A stretch of DNA of 51,889 nucleotides from Clostridia bacterium (GTDB lineage: Bacteria; Bacillota; Clostridia; Christensenellales; Borkfalkiaceae): NCBI GenBank assembly GCA_014804975.1, contig JAAUYT010000015.1:1-51889 (forward strand). The letters run 5' to 3'. The notes beneath the pieces were generated by a model. It had not been told where the DNA came from. It saw only the letters and a program-made list of their open reading frames with translations, and did not search any database. Each line of letters opens with the position of its first letter. The stretch's first letter is position 1. Shown piece after piece: positions 1 to 9,103 of the stretch. A program made the position numbers and the translations under genes.

Positions 1-16
1 ATTTCTCCCATTCCGA

Positions 17-103
17 TGGTGCCACTGACCGGGGTCGAACCGGTACGGTATTTCTACCGAGGGATTTTAAGTCCCTTGCGTCTGCCAATTCCACCACAGT
101 GGC
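17..103 (-). tRNA. tRNA-Leu (UAA anticodon), 3' CCA encoded
   Basis: Reverse complement GCCACTGTGGTGGAATTGGCAGACGCAAGGGACTTAAAATCCCTCGGTAGAAATACCGTACCGGTTCGACCCCGGTCAGTGGCACCA: class II tRNA with paired acceptor ends, GGTTCGACCCC T-arm, TTAA anticodon loop, long variable arm. Confidence 0.95.
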
Positions 104-257
104 GTTTCTATTCGATTATTCCGCTTGCCGAAATAACCGTAACATATTGTAACAAAGCGCAAACGAAAAGTCAAGCGGAATATTCTTTTTTTGAAAAAAG
201 ACGTAAAGAAAGGTTAAAAAACTTGATAAGTATTTTTAAAAGTGCTATCATAGGCGC

Positions 258-1034
258 ATGGAAAACGAATCAAAGGAAAATTTAAACGCAACGGATACCG
301 ATAGCGAAGCAGAAATCGACGAAGAGACTATTGAAAAAGTGACGGAAGAAACGCCCCCGAAAGACAACGGGGAGTCTGCGCAGGCAAAGCCGCTAACGAA
401 AAAACAGCTCTTTTTGCAGCTTGTAATATTTACTTTGTGTATGGCTTCGGCGGGGGTCATACAATTCGTAGTGACGGGCTTGCTTTCCACTTGGACGGGA
501 TTGATGTCCGAAGACAGCGGATATTATTGGATCGCCTATTTGGTTGGTCTGGTTCTTTCGGTAATATGGAGCTTTACCTTCAACCGTAAATTTACTTTTA
601 AGGCGGCAAGCAATTTGCCGCTCGCCATGGTGCTTGTGGCGCTCTACTATTGCGCGTTTGCGCCGCTTTCTACATTCGGCGCGAATGCGATCGTCAAGGC
701 ATGGAAAACCGCTGCCGGTGACGGCTGGGATAAAAACTACGAAATGGTGATTACCGTTGCCATGATGCTCATCAATTTCGTTACGGAATTTCTTTGGGAA
801 AAATTTGTCGTATTCAACGACAGAGTGATGGAAAAACTCGAACGCAAGCTTCATATCAAACACAAAGAAAAGCCTACCGAACAGACGGAAGCTCCCACGG
901 AAACGGTTACGGAAGAATCGGCGGAAACAACCGCCCACGAAGAAGCGGAGATACCGACCGAACAGACGACGGAGGAAGCGCCCGCGCCCGAGGAGCAAGC
1001 GGCACCCCCTACCGAAGAACAAAATCACGAATAA
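258..1034 (+). CDS. GtrA-like multi-pass membrane protein with acidic low-complexity N- and C-termini
   Basis: Four hydrophobic segments with FNRKFTFKA and WEKFVVFNDRV motifs typical of GtrA-like proteins; E/T/P-rich tails. Confidence 0.65.
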   Translation: MENESKENLNATDTDSEAEIDEETIEKVTEETPPKDNGESAQAKPLTKKQLFLQLVIFTLCMASAGVIQFVVTGLLSTWTGLMSEDSGYYWIAYLVGLVLSVIWSFTFNRKFTFKAASNLPLAMVLVALYYCAFAPLSTFGANAIVKAWKTAAGDGWDKNYEMVITVAMMLINFVTEFLWEKFVVFNDRVMEKLERKLHIKHKEKPTEQTEAPTETVTEESAETTAHEEAEIPTEQTTEEAPAPEEQAAPPTEEQNHE

Positions 1035-1105
1035 CGAATACGGGCGGAAACCGAAAACGGTTCCCGCCCGTACTTTTTCATTGAAACCCCCGGCCATAGC
1101 TTCCC

Positions 1106-1984
1106 TTAGTTGTTTTCGAAGAATTCGAGAAGGGTGTGGCGCTTCCGCTCCAAATTCTTTTTCTCGTTCAAAAACTCGTGGCGCGATCCCTCGAAGAGCA
1201 CCATTTTCACGTTCTTCATGCCCGCCTTTTGGTAGTACTTATAAAGCTTTTTCACGCCCTTACCCATATTGCCCACGGGGTCCTGTGCCCCCGAAACGAG
1301 CAAAAGCGGCATATCCTTTCTCAGTCCCGCCGCGTACTTTTTCGTGTAGAGCGATTTGAGCCCCTTGAAGAAATCAGAATAAAACTTCTTCGAACAGGTG
1401 AAGCCGCAGAACTTGTCCGCATGATAAGCGGCGTTGTTCTCCGCGTCCGCCGAGAGCCATTCACGATTCTTGAATTTTTTGGCGTAGCTTCCGAAGGACT
1501 GATCCTCGATAAACTTTGCGGGCTTCTTTTTGTTTCCGCTCCCCGCGACCACTGCGCCGAGGTAGACCTCGAAGTCCTTCTTCTTATTGCTGCCGCCAAT
1601 GACGGCGCCGTCCACCTTGTCGCCGTACTTCGAGATATAGCACTGCGTTAAAAACGACCCATAGGAAAACCCGAAGATAAAGTATTTCAAATTCGGATAC
1701 TTCGCCTTGTAATAATCAGTCAACGCCCCTTCGTCCTTGACCGTATCGAAGAACATATTGTCGCACTCGGAATAACCGAGGCAGTCGGGATCGGTATAGC
1801 CGTGCCCGCGGTGGTCGTCCGCCGCAACGAGATAACCGTGCTCGTTGAGATATTTCGCGAACTCTCCGTAGCGTGCGCCGTGCTCCGTCATGCCGTGCAC
1901 GATCTGCACGAAGCCCTTGGGCTCTTCTACGTCGAGCCATTCGTGCACGAAAATCTTCTTTCCGTCAAAGCTTTCAAAAATCAT
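1106..1984 (-). CDS. alpha/beta hydrolase (serine aminopeptidase S33 / monoacylglycerol lipase-like)
   Basis: VQIVHGMTEH, DHRGHGYTD, GFSYGSFL nucleophile elbow, SGAQDPVG and GSRHEFLNE motifs. Confidence 0.85.
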   Translation of the reverse strand: MIFESFDGKKIFVHEWLDVEEPKGFVQIVHGMTEHGARYGEFAKYLNEHGYLVAADDHRGHGYTDPDCLGYSECDNMFFDTVKDEGALTDYYKAKYPNLKYFIFGFSYGSFLTQCYISKYGDKVDGAVIGGSNKKKDFEVYLGAVVAGSGNKKKPAKFIEDQSFGSYAKKFKNREWLSADAENNAAYHADKFCGFTCSKKFYSDFFKGLKSLYTKKYAAGLRKDMPLLLVSGAQDPVGNMGKGVKKLYKYYQKAGMKNVKMVLFEGSRHEFLNEKKNLERKRHTLLEFFENN

Positions 1985-2194
1985 AAATTCCTCCGTGCGG
2001 GTTTTCCCGCGTTTTGTTAAGGTATTGGCAATGCCTGTATAACATTATAACAGATTCCAAAAATTTTTCAACCGTTTTCCACACATTCCCTCTATTGCCA
2101 TGAACATACCTGCATTCTTTTCTTGATTTTGCCCATTGCGCTCTGATATAATAAAGTTCCCGAAAGGGGAAATACAAACGATAAGGAGACGGAT

Positions 2195-3043
2195 ATGAAG
2201 AAATATCCTGCGATCACCTGCGCCTGTATGTTGGCGGCGCTTGCTCTGCCCGCGTTTGCGGCTTGCTCCAAAGATACCGGTACGGAAGCCCTCGTTCCGC
2301 CCGAAGAAATTATAGAACCCCTTGCTCCTTCCGAAGAAGAACCGAATATTGAAGAAGTGATCCCTTCCGAGACCGAACCCGAAACACCCGTCGCTATACC
2401 TGAAAAGAAACCTGCCGTCGCCGAGTACGTGAAAATTACGACCGATAATCTGAACGTGCGCAAAGGCGCGGGAACGAACTACGCTTCCCTCGGCACGGTG
2501 GAAAAGAATATCCTCATGAAGTACGCGGGCAAGTCGGGCAGTTGGTACGAAACGCGCTACATGGGACAGACGGCGTTCGTGCACGCCGACCACGCGCAAA
2601 TCGTCACGCTTGAAACAGGTAACGAACAAACTGAAAAAATCATTGAAGAGGGGCTGAATGTTTTGGGCACGCCCTACGTTTACGGCGCGACGCGCTTACA
2701 CGACGGCAAGGGAAATCTTATAAGCGGCTTTACGACGAAGAAATTCGACTGCTCCTCCCTCATGCAGTTCATGTTTTACAGGGGCGCGGGGATCCTTCTC
2801 AATATGAATACCCGCACGCAGATCACGCAGGGTAAAGCAGTTACCGACGAGCTTAAACGGGGAGACTTGATGTTCTTTACGAACGCCTCGCGGAAAAACA
2901 ATACGGGTATCGAACGCGTGGGACACGTTGCTTTGTACCTTGGCAATAACTATATTCTGCATACCGCAAGCGACTATGCAAAAATCGAACAGATTTCTCA
3001 AACCCGTTGGAGCTACTATCTCGGCGCAAGAAGAATGGGTTGA
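2195..3043 (+). CDS. lipoprotein with SH3b domain and NlpC/P60-type cysteine peptidase domain
   Basis: Lipobox ALPAFAAC; SH3-type TTDNLNVRKGAGTNYASLGTV; FDCSSLMQFMF, GHVALYLGNNYILH. Confidence 0.88.
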   Translation: MKKYPAITCACMLAALALPAFAACSKDTGTEALVPPEEIIEPLAPSEEEPNIEEVIPSETEPETPVAIPEKKPAVAEYVKITTDNLNVRKGAGTNYASLGTVEKNILMKYAGKSGSWYETRYMGQTAFVHADHAQIVTLETGNEQTEKIIEEGLNVLGTPYVYGATRLHDGKGNLISGFTTKKFDCSSLMQFMFYRGAGILLNMNTRTQITQGKAVTDELKRGDLMFFTNASRKNNTGIERVGHVALYLGNNYILHTASDYAKIEQISQTRWSYYLGARRMG

Positions 3044-3049
3044 GTTTGA

Positions 3050-3092
3050 AAAATTACCCCCTTCGCGCATTCCGCGCGAAGGGGGTAATTTT
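3050..3092. terminator. Long perfect stem-loop (19-bp arms) after the NlpC/P60 gene; terminator or palindromic repeat
   Basis: AAAATTACCCCCTTCGCGC - ATTCC - GCGCGAAGGGGGTAATTTT. Confidence 0.7.
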
Positions 3093-3121
3093 ATACGGGG
3101 CAAACTATTTTTAGAAAACCA

Positions 3122-3150
3122 TTGACAAATATTCCCCGTTATGGTAAAAT
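3122..3150 (+). promoter_or_regulatory. sigmaA-type promoter TTGACA-N17-TAAAAT for the SecB-like gene
   Basis: TTGACA at 3122-3127, TAAAAT at 3145-3150, 17-nt spacer; SD GAGGTG upstream of ATG 3180. Confidence 0.7.
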
Positions 3151-3179
3151 TTAGAAGATTAAACCAACGAGGTGAAACT

Positions 3180-3629
3180 ATGATCGATTATACGCTGAAA
3201 GGGCTTACGGCAGACGAGCTCTATTTTAAAGTGAATCCCATTAAGGCGACTGCCGATACCAAATTCGAGATCAAACCGCTTTTCTCCCGTCAGATCAGAC
3301 AGGCGAACGAAAACCCCGAAATCAACGTGGTGATGCTCGAATGCAAGATCGAAACGAACGAGAAAGAACCCAAACCCTTCAATCTTACGGTGCGCTTGAT
3401 GGGCGTATTCGAAGTGAAGAACATGAATAATGACGACGACAGAAGAATCTTTGCGATCAACGCAACGGAGACGATGTTCCCCTATCTTCGCGCGGCAGTC
3501 ACAAACCTTACGGCGGACGCGCTTGTAAATCCCCTGACGCTTCCCGTCGTTCCCGGCGCGACTCTCTTCCCCGAGGACAGAGGCGTAGCGGGCTACACCT
3601 TGAACGTCGACCCCAATTCTTTAAACTAA
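3180..3629 (+). CDS. SecB-like protein-export chaperone fold protein
   Basis: C-terminal [33 protein letters not shown] aligns by eye with the SecB motif [42 protein letters not shown] strand. Start placed at ATG 3180 after GAGGTG. Confidence 0.7.
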   Translation: [149 protein letters not shown]

Positions 3630-3640
3630 ACTAATTGTAA

Positions 3641-3672
3641 AAAAGCCGTCCCTTATCGGGACGGCTTTTTTT
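3641..3672. terminator. Rho-independent terminator
   Basis: AAAAGCCGTCCC TTAT CGGGACGGCTTTTTTT. Confidence 0.85.
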
Positions 3673-3679
3673 CGTATCA

Positions 3680-4858
3680 TTACTTTTGATACTCTTTCGC
3701 TAATTTTTCAAAGGCGGGGAGCGCTCTTTGAATCATCTCCGTGGGAACGCAATAGGAAATACGGACGTAACCCTTTACCCCGAAGCTATCGGACGGAACG
3801 AACAATAATTCATGTTTTTTTGCGCGTTCGCAGAATGCGTTTGCATCGGGCTCCAAACTCTTTACAAATAGATAAAACGCACCGTCCGGCTCGATTGCAG
3901 TGTACCCCATATCCGTAAGCGCACCGTATAAAAGCGCGCGGTTTTTTTCGTAAACTCCGATATCCGAAGTCATTCCGATGCACTTTTTTATCACCTGCTG
4001 AAAGAGCGCGGGAGCGCACACAAAGCCGAGGTCTCTGCCCGCGCCCGCGCACGCCGCATACAGCGCGTCCGCGTCCTCCGCCCTATCGTTCACCGCCAGA
4101 TACCCGATACGCTCGCCTGCAAGCGTTAAGCACTTCGAGAAGGAATAACACACGATCGTATTATCGTAATAGCTTGCGGGGAAAGGGACTTTTGCGCCGT
4201 AGGTGAGCTCCCGGTACGGCTCGTCGGAAATAAGATAGACGGGCTTTTTAAATTCCTTGCTCTTCTTATTTAAAAGAGAAGCAAGCGCCTTGATTTCCTC
4301 TTCCCGATACACCACGCCCGTGGGGTTGCAGGGAGAATTGAGAATGACCGCCGCCGTGTTCTTCGTAATCGCTTTTTCAAGCGCAGTTAAATCAAGGCGG
4401 AAGTTTTCATCCGTCATAACTTCTTTACACACGCCGTGCGCGCCTTCGATAAACACGCGGTATTCGGGGAAGTAGGGCGCAAGAACGACCACTTCCTCGC
4501 CGCCCGAAAGGATCGCGTTGAGCACGACCGTCAATGATGCCGCCGCCCCGCAGCTCAGGTAGATATGGTTTGCGGAAATCTCTGCGCCGAACTCCTTACG
4601 TAGATATTCCGCGACCGCCTCGCGCACCGCAGGATCTCCCTGCGCGGAAGTATAGCCGTGGAGCTGAGCCGAAGGCACCTCGTTCAAGAGCCGAATGATT
4701 TCCTCCTTCACGCAGTCGGGCGCGGGCGCAGAAGGGTTCCCGATCGAAAAATCGAACACGTTCTCCTTGCCGATTTCCTTTGCACGCTGTTTGCCGTATT
4801 CGAAGAGCTCGCGGATCGCAGAGCGCTCTTCCCCTAACTTCCGTCTCCTTTCGTTCAT
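3680..4858 (-). CDS. PLP-dependent aminotransferase (class I/II, aspartate aminotransferase-like)
   Basis: SIGNPSAPAPD, ILNSPCNPTGVVY, SDEPYRELTY, YSFSKCLTLAGERIGYLA. Confidence 0.92.
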   Translation of the reverse strand: MNERRRKLGEERSAIRELFEYGKQRAKEIGKENVFDFSIGNPSAPAPDCVKEEIIRLLNEVPSAQLHGYTSAQGDPAVREAVAEYLRKEFGAEISANHIYLSCGAAASLTVVLNAILSGGEEVVVLAPYFPEYRVFIEGAHGVCKEVMTDENFRLDLTALEKAITKNTAAVILNSPCNPTGVVYREEEIKALASLLNKKSKEFKKPVYLISDEPYRELTYGAKVPFPASYYDNTIVCYSFSKCLTLAGERIGYLAVNDRAEDADALYAACAGAGRDLGFVCAPALFQQVIKKCIGMTSDIGVYEKNRALLYGALTDMGYTAIEPDGAFYLFVKSLEPDANAFCERAKKHELLFVPSDSFGVKGYVRISYCVPTEMIQRALPAFEKLAKEYQK

Positions 4859-4870
4859 ATCGTTCTCCTT

Positions 4871-5539
4871 TTACTTTTTCAATGCCAGAACTCTGCTCTT
4901 GTCAATGAGTTCCGTGATTGTGGAAAACTCCACCGAGCCATCCAACAAAACCGTCACCCAACTCTTTTTATTCATGTGCCATGCGGGAGCAAAGCCGCGC
5001 CTGTGGATAAGCTCGGGAACTTCGACCTCTTCCGCACGCAGGTCGACAATTTCCACGATTTCGTCTGTGGATAACCCCACCTTATTCCCCGCGACCGTCA
5101 ACAATGCGGCGTACCACTTGCGGTTGTCCGTGCGGCGCAAAACGCCGTTATCGGGAAACTTCTCCCAAAGATATTCGCAGGTCTCGCCGTACTTTTCCTT
5201 CGCGTATTCCAATATTTTTTTGGCATATCTGCTCTTGAACACCGCCCTATCGAAACAACTTTCCGCAATAGTAAGAAGCGCGTCCTCGTACGCCTTTCTC
5301 ACTTCCCCCACGAAGCTCCCCTCCGCACCCGCCACGAGGTGCAAAGTGTACGGCGCGTCCGCTTCGGGGTCGAAGAGTTCGGCGTTCACTTTTCCGTCGT
5401 TCGTCACGGTTACGCGGAGAAGAAAACTAAGCAACGGGCTCTCCCTGTAATACCCTTCTTCCGTTTTCGTAAAACCGTTTCTAAGAAGTTTTTCTTGATT
5501 GGGTTCGCCCTGCGAAAATAATCTATCGAAGTCCGTCAT
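4871..5539 (-). CDS. MmcQ/YjbR family protein
   Basis: KFPDNGVLRRTDNRKWYAALLTV and RRGFAPAWHMNKKSWVTVLLDG are characteristic; start moved inward to ATG 5539, overlapping the uvrA stop by 4 nt. Confidence 0.8.
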   Translation of the reverse strand: MTDFDRLFSQGEPNQEKLLRNGFTKTEEGYYRESPLLSFLLRVTVTNDGKVNAELFDPEADAPYTLHLVAGAEGSFVGEVRKAYEDALLTIAESCFDRAVFKSRYAKKILEYAKEKYGETCEYLWEKFPDNGVLRRTDNRKWYAALLTVAGNKVGLSTDEIVEIVDLRAEEVEVPELIHRRGFAPAWHMNKKSWVTVLLDGSVEFSTITELIDKSRVLALKK

Positions 5540-8352
5540 GAAAGTACTTCCTTTAAGAAATGCCCCGTGTAGCTCTTTTCGCATTTTGCGACTTCCTCGG
5601 GACTGCCCGTTACGACGATCGTGCCGCCGCCGTCGCCGCCCTCCGGTCCGAGGTCGATCAGGTAGTCTGCAATTTTAATCACGTCGAGGTTGTGTTCGAT
5701 GACGAGCACGGTATTTCCGCCCTCTCGAAGTCTCATGAGAATATCGACGAGCTTCTGTACGTCGTAGCTTGAAAGCCCCGTCGTGGGCTCGTCCAAGATA
5801 TAGAAGGTCTTGCCCGTGGAGCGCTTCGAAAGCTCAGTCGCAAGCTTCACGCGCTGCGCCTCGCCGCCCGAAAGGGTGGTGGAGCTCTGACCTAATTTGA
5901 TATACCCCAAGCCCACCTCTTTGAGCGTAGAAATTTTATTATACACCGAGGGCACGGGGCGGAAGAAGTCGCACGCTTCCTCGACGGTCATATCGAGAAC
6001 GTCGGCAATCGATTTGCCCTTGTACTTGACTTCGAGCGTTTCGCGGTTATAACGTTTCCCCCCGCATACCTCGCAGGGCACGAACACGTCAGGCAGGAAG
6101 TGCATTTCGATTTTCATAATGCCGTCGCCCTCGCAGTTCTCGCACCGCCCGCCCGCGACGTTGAATGAAAATCTTCCCGCCTTATAGCCCATCGTGCGCG
6201 CGTCCTGCGTGGCGGCGAAGAGCTCGCGAATCGCAGAGAATACGCCCGTATAGGTTGCGGGGTTGGAACGGGGCGTACGCCCGATCGGAGACTGATCGAT
6301 TGCAATGACCTTATCGAAATACTCCGTTCCTTCCGCCTCTCCGCTCTTGCCCAAGGGAAGGTGCGCGCCGCCCAGCTTTTCCGAGAGCACGGGAAGAATG
6401 ATTTCGTTGACGAGGGAAGATTTCCCCGAACCGGATACCCCCGTGACCGCCGTGATGAGCCCTGCGGGAATTTCCGCCGTAATGCCCTTTAAATTGTTCT
6501 GTTTGCAATCGCGTATTTTGAGCCATCTGCCGTCCGGCTGTTTGCGCGTTGACGGCACCTCGATTTTCTTTCTGCCCGCAAGATAGTCACCCGTGATCGA
6601 GCGGGGCTCGTTCATGATATCTTCCTGCGTTCCGCACGCAACTATCTCTCCCCCGTGCACGCCCGCGAAGGGTCCCACGTCCACGATATAGTCGGCTTCG
6701 CGAATGGTCTCCTCGTCGTGCTCGACGACGATTAAAGTATTCCCCAAATCACGCAAACCTTTGAGGGAAGCAAGCAGCTTTTCGTTATCGCGCTGGTGCA
6801 GCCCGATACTCGGCTCGTCGAGAATATACAGTACGCCCGAGAGCGCAGAGCCGATCTGCGTTGCAAGCCGAATGCGCTGGCTCTCGCCGCCCGACAGGGT
6901 CGCGGCGCTCCGCGTAAGCGTTAAATAGTCGAGTCCCACGCCAATCAAAAAGTCGAGGCGTTTGCCGATTTCCTTTAACACGACGCCCGCGATCGCCTTC
7001 TGCGTTTCGGAAAGGGTGAGCCCCGCGATAAACTCTTTCAAATTCCGTATGGGCATATCGCACGCTTCGTAAATGTTCTTACCCCCCACCGTGACCGCAA
7101 GCGCCTCGCGCTTTAAGCGTTTGCCGCGGCACGCGGGACAGTCCGTCGTGCGCATATACCGTTCGATATCGTACTTCACGCCGTCCGACGAAGTGTTCTT
7201 ATAGCGGCGTTCGAGGTTGTTGACGAAGCCTTCCCACTTCATTTTATAGCTGCCCGAAAAAGAGCGGGTATTATACGAAAGGTCGATTTCCTCGCCCCCG
7301 TTTCCGTACATGATAATATCGTACGCGCTCTTGGGCAAATCCTTGACGGGCGTATCGATGGAGAACCCGTAGTGCTTGGCAAGCGCGGTCACGTACATGA
7401 GGTTGGTCGAATTGCTGTCTAACATCCACCCGCCCGCATGGATCGCACCCTCGCGGATGGTCTTGGTTTTATCGGGACAGATGAGGTCGGGATCAACGGA
7501 CTGCTTAAAGCCTAAGCCCGAGCATTCGGGACACGCGCCCCAAGGCGTGTTGAACGAGAACAAACGCGGTTCGATTTCTTCGATCGAAATGCCGCAGTCG
7601 GGGCAGGCGTAACGGGAGGAATAGAGCGTTTCCTCTTCCCCGCAGGAGACCGTCACGAGTCCGTCCGCAAGACGGAGCGCCGCTTCGAGGCTCTCGGTCA
7701 GTCGGCTTAAAATTCCCTCTTTGACGACGAGCCTGTCGATCACCACGCTCACGTTGTGCTTGTTGTTCTTTTCGAGCTTGATATCCTCTTGCAAGTCGTA
7801 GACGATTCCGTCCACCTTCACGCGGGCGTAACCGCTCTTTCTGTAACCCGCAAGCTCCTTTTGGAATTCTCCCTTTCTGCCTCTGACTACGGGCGCCTCA
7901 ATGAGGAGCTTGCTTCCCTCTGGCATTGCCATGACGCGGTCGGCGATTTCGTCCACCGTTTGACGGCGAATCTCCCTTCCGCACTTGGGGCAGTGCGGCG
8001 TGCCGATCCTTGCATACAGAAGGCGCAGGTAGTCGTATATCTCCGTGACCGTTCCCACCGTGGAACGGGGGTTGTGCGAGGTCGTCTTCTGGTCGATACT
8101 GATCGCGGGTGAAAGCCCTTCGATGCTCTCCACGTTGGGCTTTTCCATCATGCCGAGGAATTGCCGCGCGTAGGAAGAGAGGCTCTCCATATAGCGGCGC
8201 TGCCCCTCCGCAAAGATCGTATCGAAGGCAAGCGTACTCTTACCCGAACCCGATACGCCCGTAAACACCGTGAGCGTGTTCTTGGGAACGCGCACGGTCA
8301 CGTCCTTTAAGTTATTCTCTTTTGCGCCTTTTACGTATAATTCGTCCTTCAT
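5536..8352 (-). CDS. uvrA: Excinuclease ABC subunit UvrA
   Basis: GVSGSGKSTLAFDTIFAEGQRRYMESLSSYARQFL; two ABC signatures LSGGE(S/A)QR; zinc motifs CPDCG, CENCEGDG. Confidence 0.98.
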   Translation of the reverse strand: MKDELYVKGAKENNLKDVTVRVPKNTLTVFTGVSGSGKSTLAFDTIFAEGQRRYMESLSSYARQFLGMMEKPNVESIEGLSPAISIDQKTTSHNPRSTVGTVTEIYDYLRLLYARIGTPHCPKCGREIRRQTVDEIADRVMAMPEGSKLLIEAPVVRGRKGEFQKELAGYRKSGYARVKVDGIVYDLQEDIKLEKNNKHNVSVVIDRLVVKEGILSRLTESLEAALRLADGLVTVSCGEEETLYSSRYACPDCGISIEEIEPRLFSFNTPWGACPECSGLGFKQSVDPDLICPDKTKTIREGAIHAGGWMLDSNSTNLMYVTALAKHYGFSIDTPVKDLPKSAYDIIMYGNGGEEIDLSYNTRSFSGSYKMKWEGFVNNLERRYKNTSSDGVKYDIERYMRTTDCPACRGKRLKREALAVTVGGKNIYEACDMPIRNLKEFIAGLTLSETQKAIAGVVLKEIGKRLDFLIGVGLDYLTLTRSAATLSGGESQRIRLATQIGSALSGVLYILDEPSIGLHQRDNEKLLASLKGLRDLGNTLIVVEHDEETIREADYIVDVGPFAGVHGGEIVACGTQEDIMNEPRSITGDYLAGRKKIEVPSTRKQPDGRWLKIRDCKQNNLKGITAEIPAGLITAVTGVSGSGKSSLVNEIILPVLSEKLGGAHLPLGKSGEAEGTEYFDKVIAIDQSPIGRTPRSNPATYTGVFSAIRELFAATQDARTMGYKAGRFSFNVAGGRCENCEGDGIMKIEMHFLPDVFVPCEVCGGKRYNRETLEVKYKGKSIADVLDMTVEEACDFFRPVPSVYNKISTLKEVGLGYIKLGQSSTTLSGGEAQRVKLATELSKRSTGKTFYILDEPTTGLSSYDVQKLVDILMRLREGGNTVLVIEHNLDVIKIADYLIDLGPEGGDGGGTIVVTGSPEEVAKCEKSYTGHFLKEVLS

Positions 8353-8364
8353 ACTTTTATCCTT

Positions 8365-8955
8365 TCATGCGCGCCCGCGGGGCGGGTTTAATATAAACTC
8401 GATTGAAGAGGCGATATGCTCCCAATTCGAGCCTGCATACTTGATTTCTTTTGCGTGCGCAAGGTTGTGCTTGTCCACGAACATGACCGCCTTTACGCCG
8501 AGCTGTTGCGCCTTTTTACAAATTTCGAAATTGTCCTCGATCAAAACCTCGATTCCGTGTTCGCGGCAATACGCACCCTTTTCCCAAACGTCCGCGACGA
8601 CTTTATCGTATGGAATTTGGTTTTCGTCGAGCTGCTGTCGGCTCTCGTTTACGGGGTCAGAGAACCATTCCGAAATACGCGCGGTCAGAAATATGATTTC
8701 GTGTCCCGCCGCCTTCCATTTTTGAATGGTCTCTCTTGCGCCCTTTCGGATAGGCGCGGTCAGAAACACTTTGTCCCCGCCCGACTTTATAAACCGCGTC
8801 ACTTCGTCGCGCGACCAATCGCAGAGCTCCAATAAAGTGTGTGCATTCGGGTTGACTACTTGAAACGGAAGTCCCTTTTCTTTGAGATATTTTTCAACCG
8901 CCGTTACGCGGTCAACCTGGGTGAGCGTGTCGTCAATGTCAATGGCTATCTTCAT
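8365..8955 (-). CDS. HAD-superfamily 5'-nucleotidase (NT5C/5'(3')-deoxyribonucleotidase-like)
   Basis: AIDIDDTLT motif I, IIFLTAR motif II, LIEDN motif. Confidence 0.75.
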   Translation of the reverse strand: MKIAIDIDDTLTQVDRVTAVEKYLKEKGLPFQVVNPNAHTLLELCDWSRDEVTRFIKSGGDKVFLTAPIRKGARETIQKWKAAGHEIIFLTARISEWFSDPVNESRQQLDENQIPYDKVVADVWEKGAYCREHGIEVLIEDNFEICKKAQQLGVKAVMFVDKHNLAHAKEIKYAGSNWEHIASSIEFILNPPRGRA

Positions 8956-8983
8956 ATACGTTCCTTAATTTTTAGGTTGCCCT

Positions 8984-9101
8984 CGCTTTCTATAAACGAG
9001 CAAGACACGGAGCGCGAGGAAAACCCGAAGGAGTTTACAAAAAGGTAAATGACTAAGGGTTGCCGCAGCGGGACAAAGTATTGCGAAGTTTAGAGGAAGC
9101 G
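8984..9101. repeat. 118-bp imperfect-palindrome element, copy 1
   Basis: CGCTTTCTATAAACGAGCAAGACACGGAGCGCGAGGAAAACCCGAAGGAGTTTAC...GGTAAATGACTAAGGGTTGCCGCAGCGGGACAAAGTATTGCGAAGTTTAGAGGAAGCG; aligns end-to-end with 36305-36422 and 46116-46232. Confidence 0.95.
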
Positions 9102-9103
9102 CG

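Noticed and set aside
393-1097. 234-aa minus-strand ORF
   Set aside because: Antisense of the GtrA-like gene; FFGRGCRLLLGRGRFLRR is the complement of the E/P-rich tail codons.
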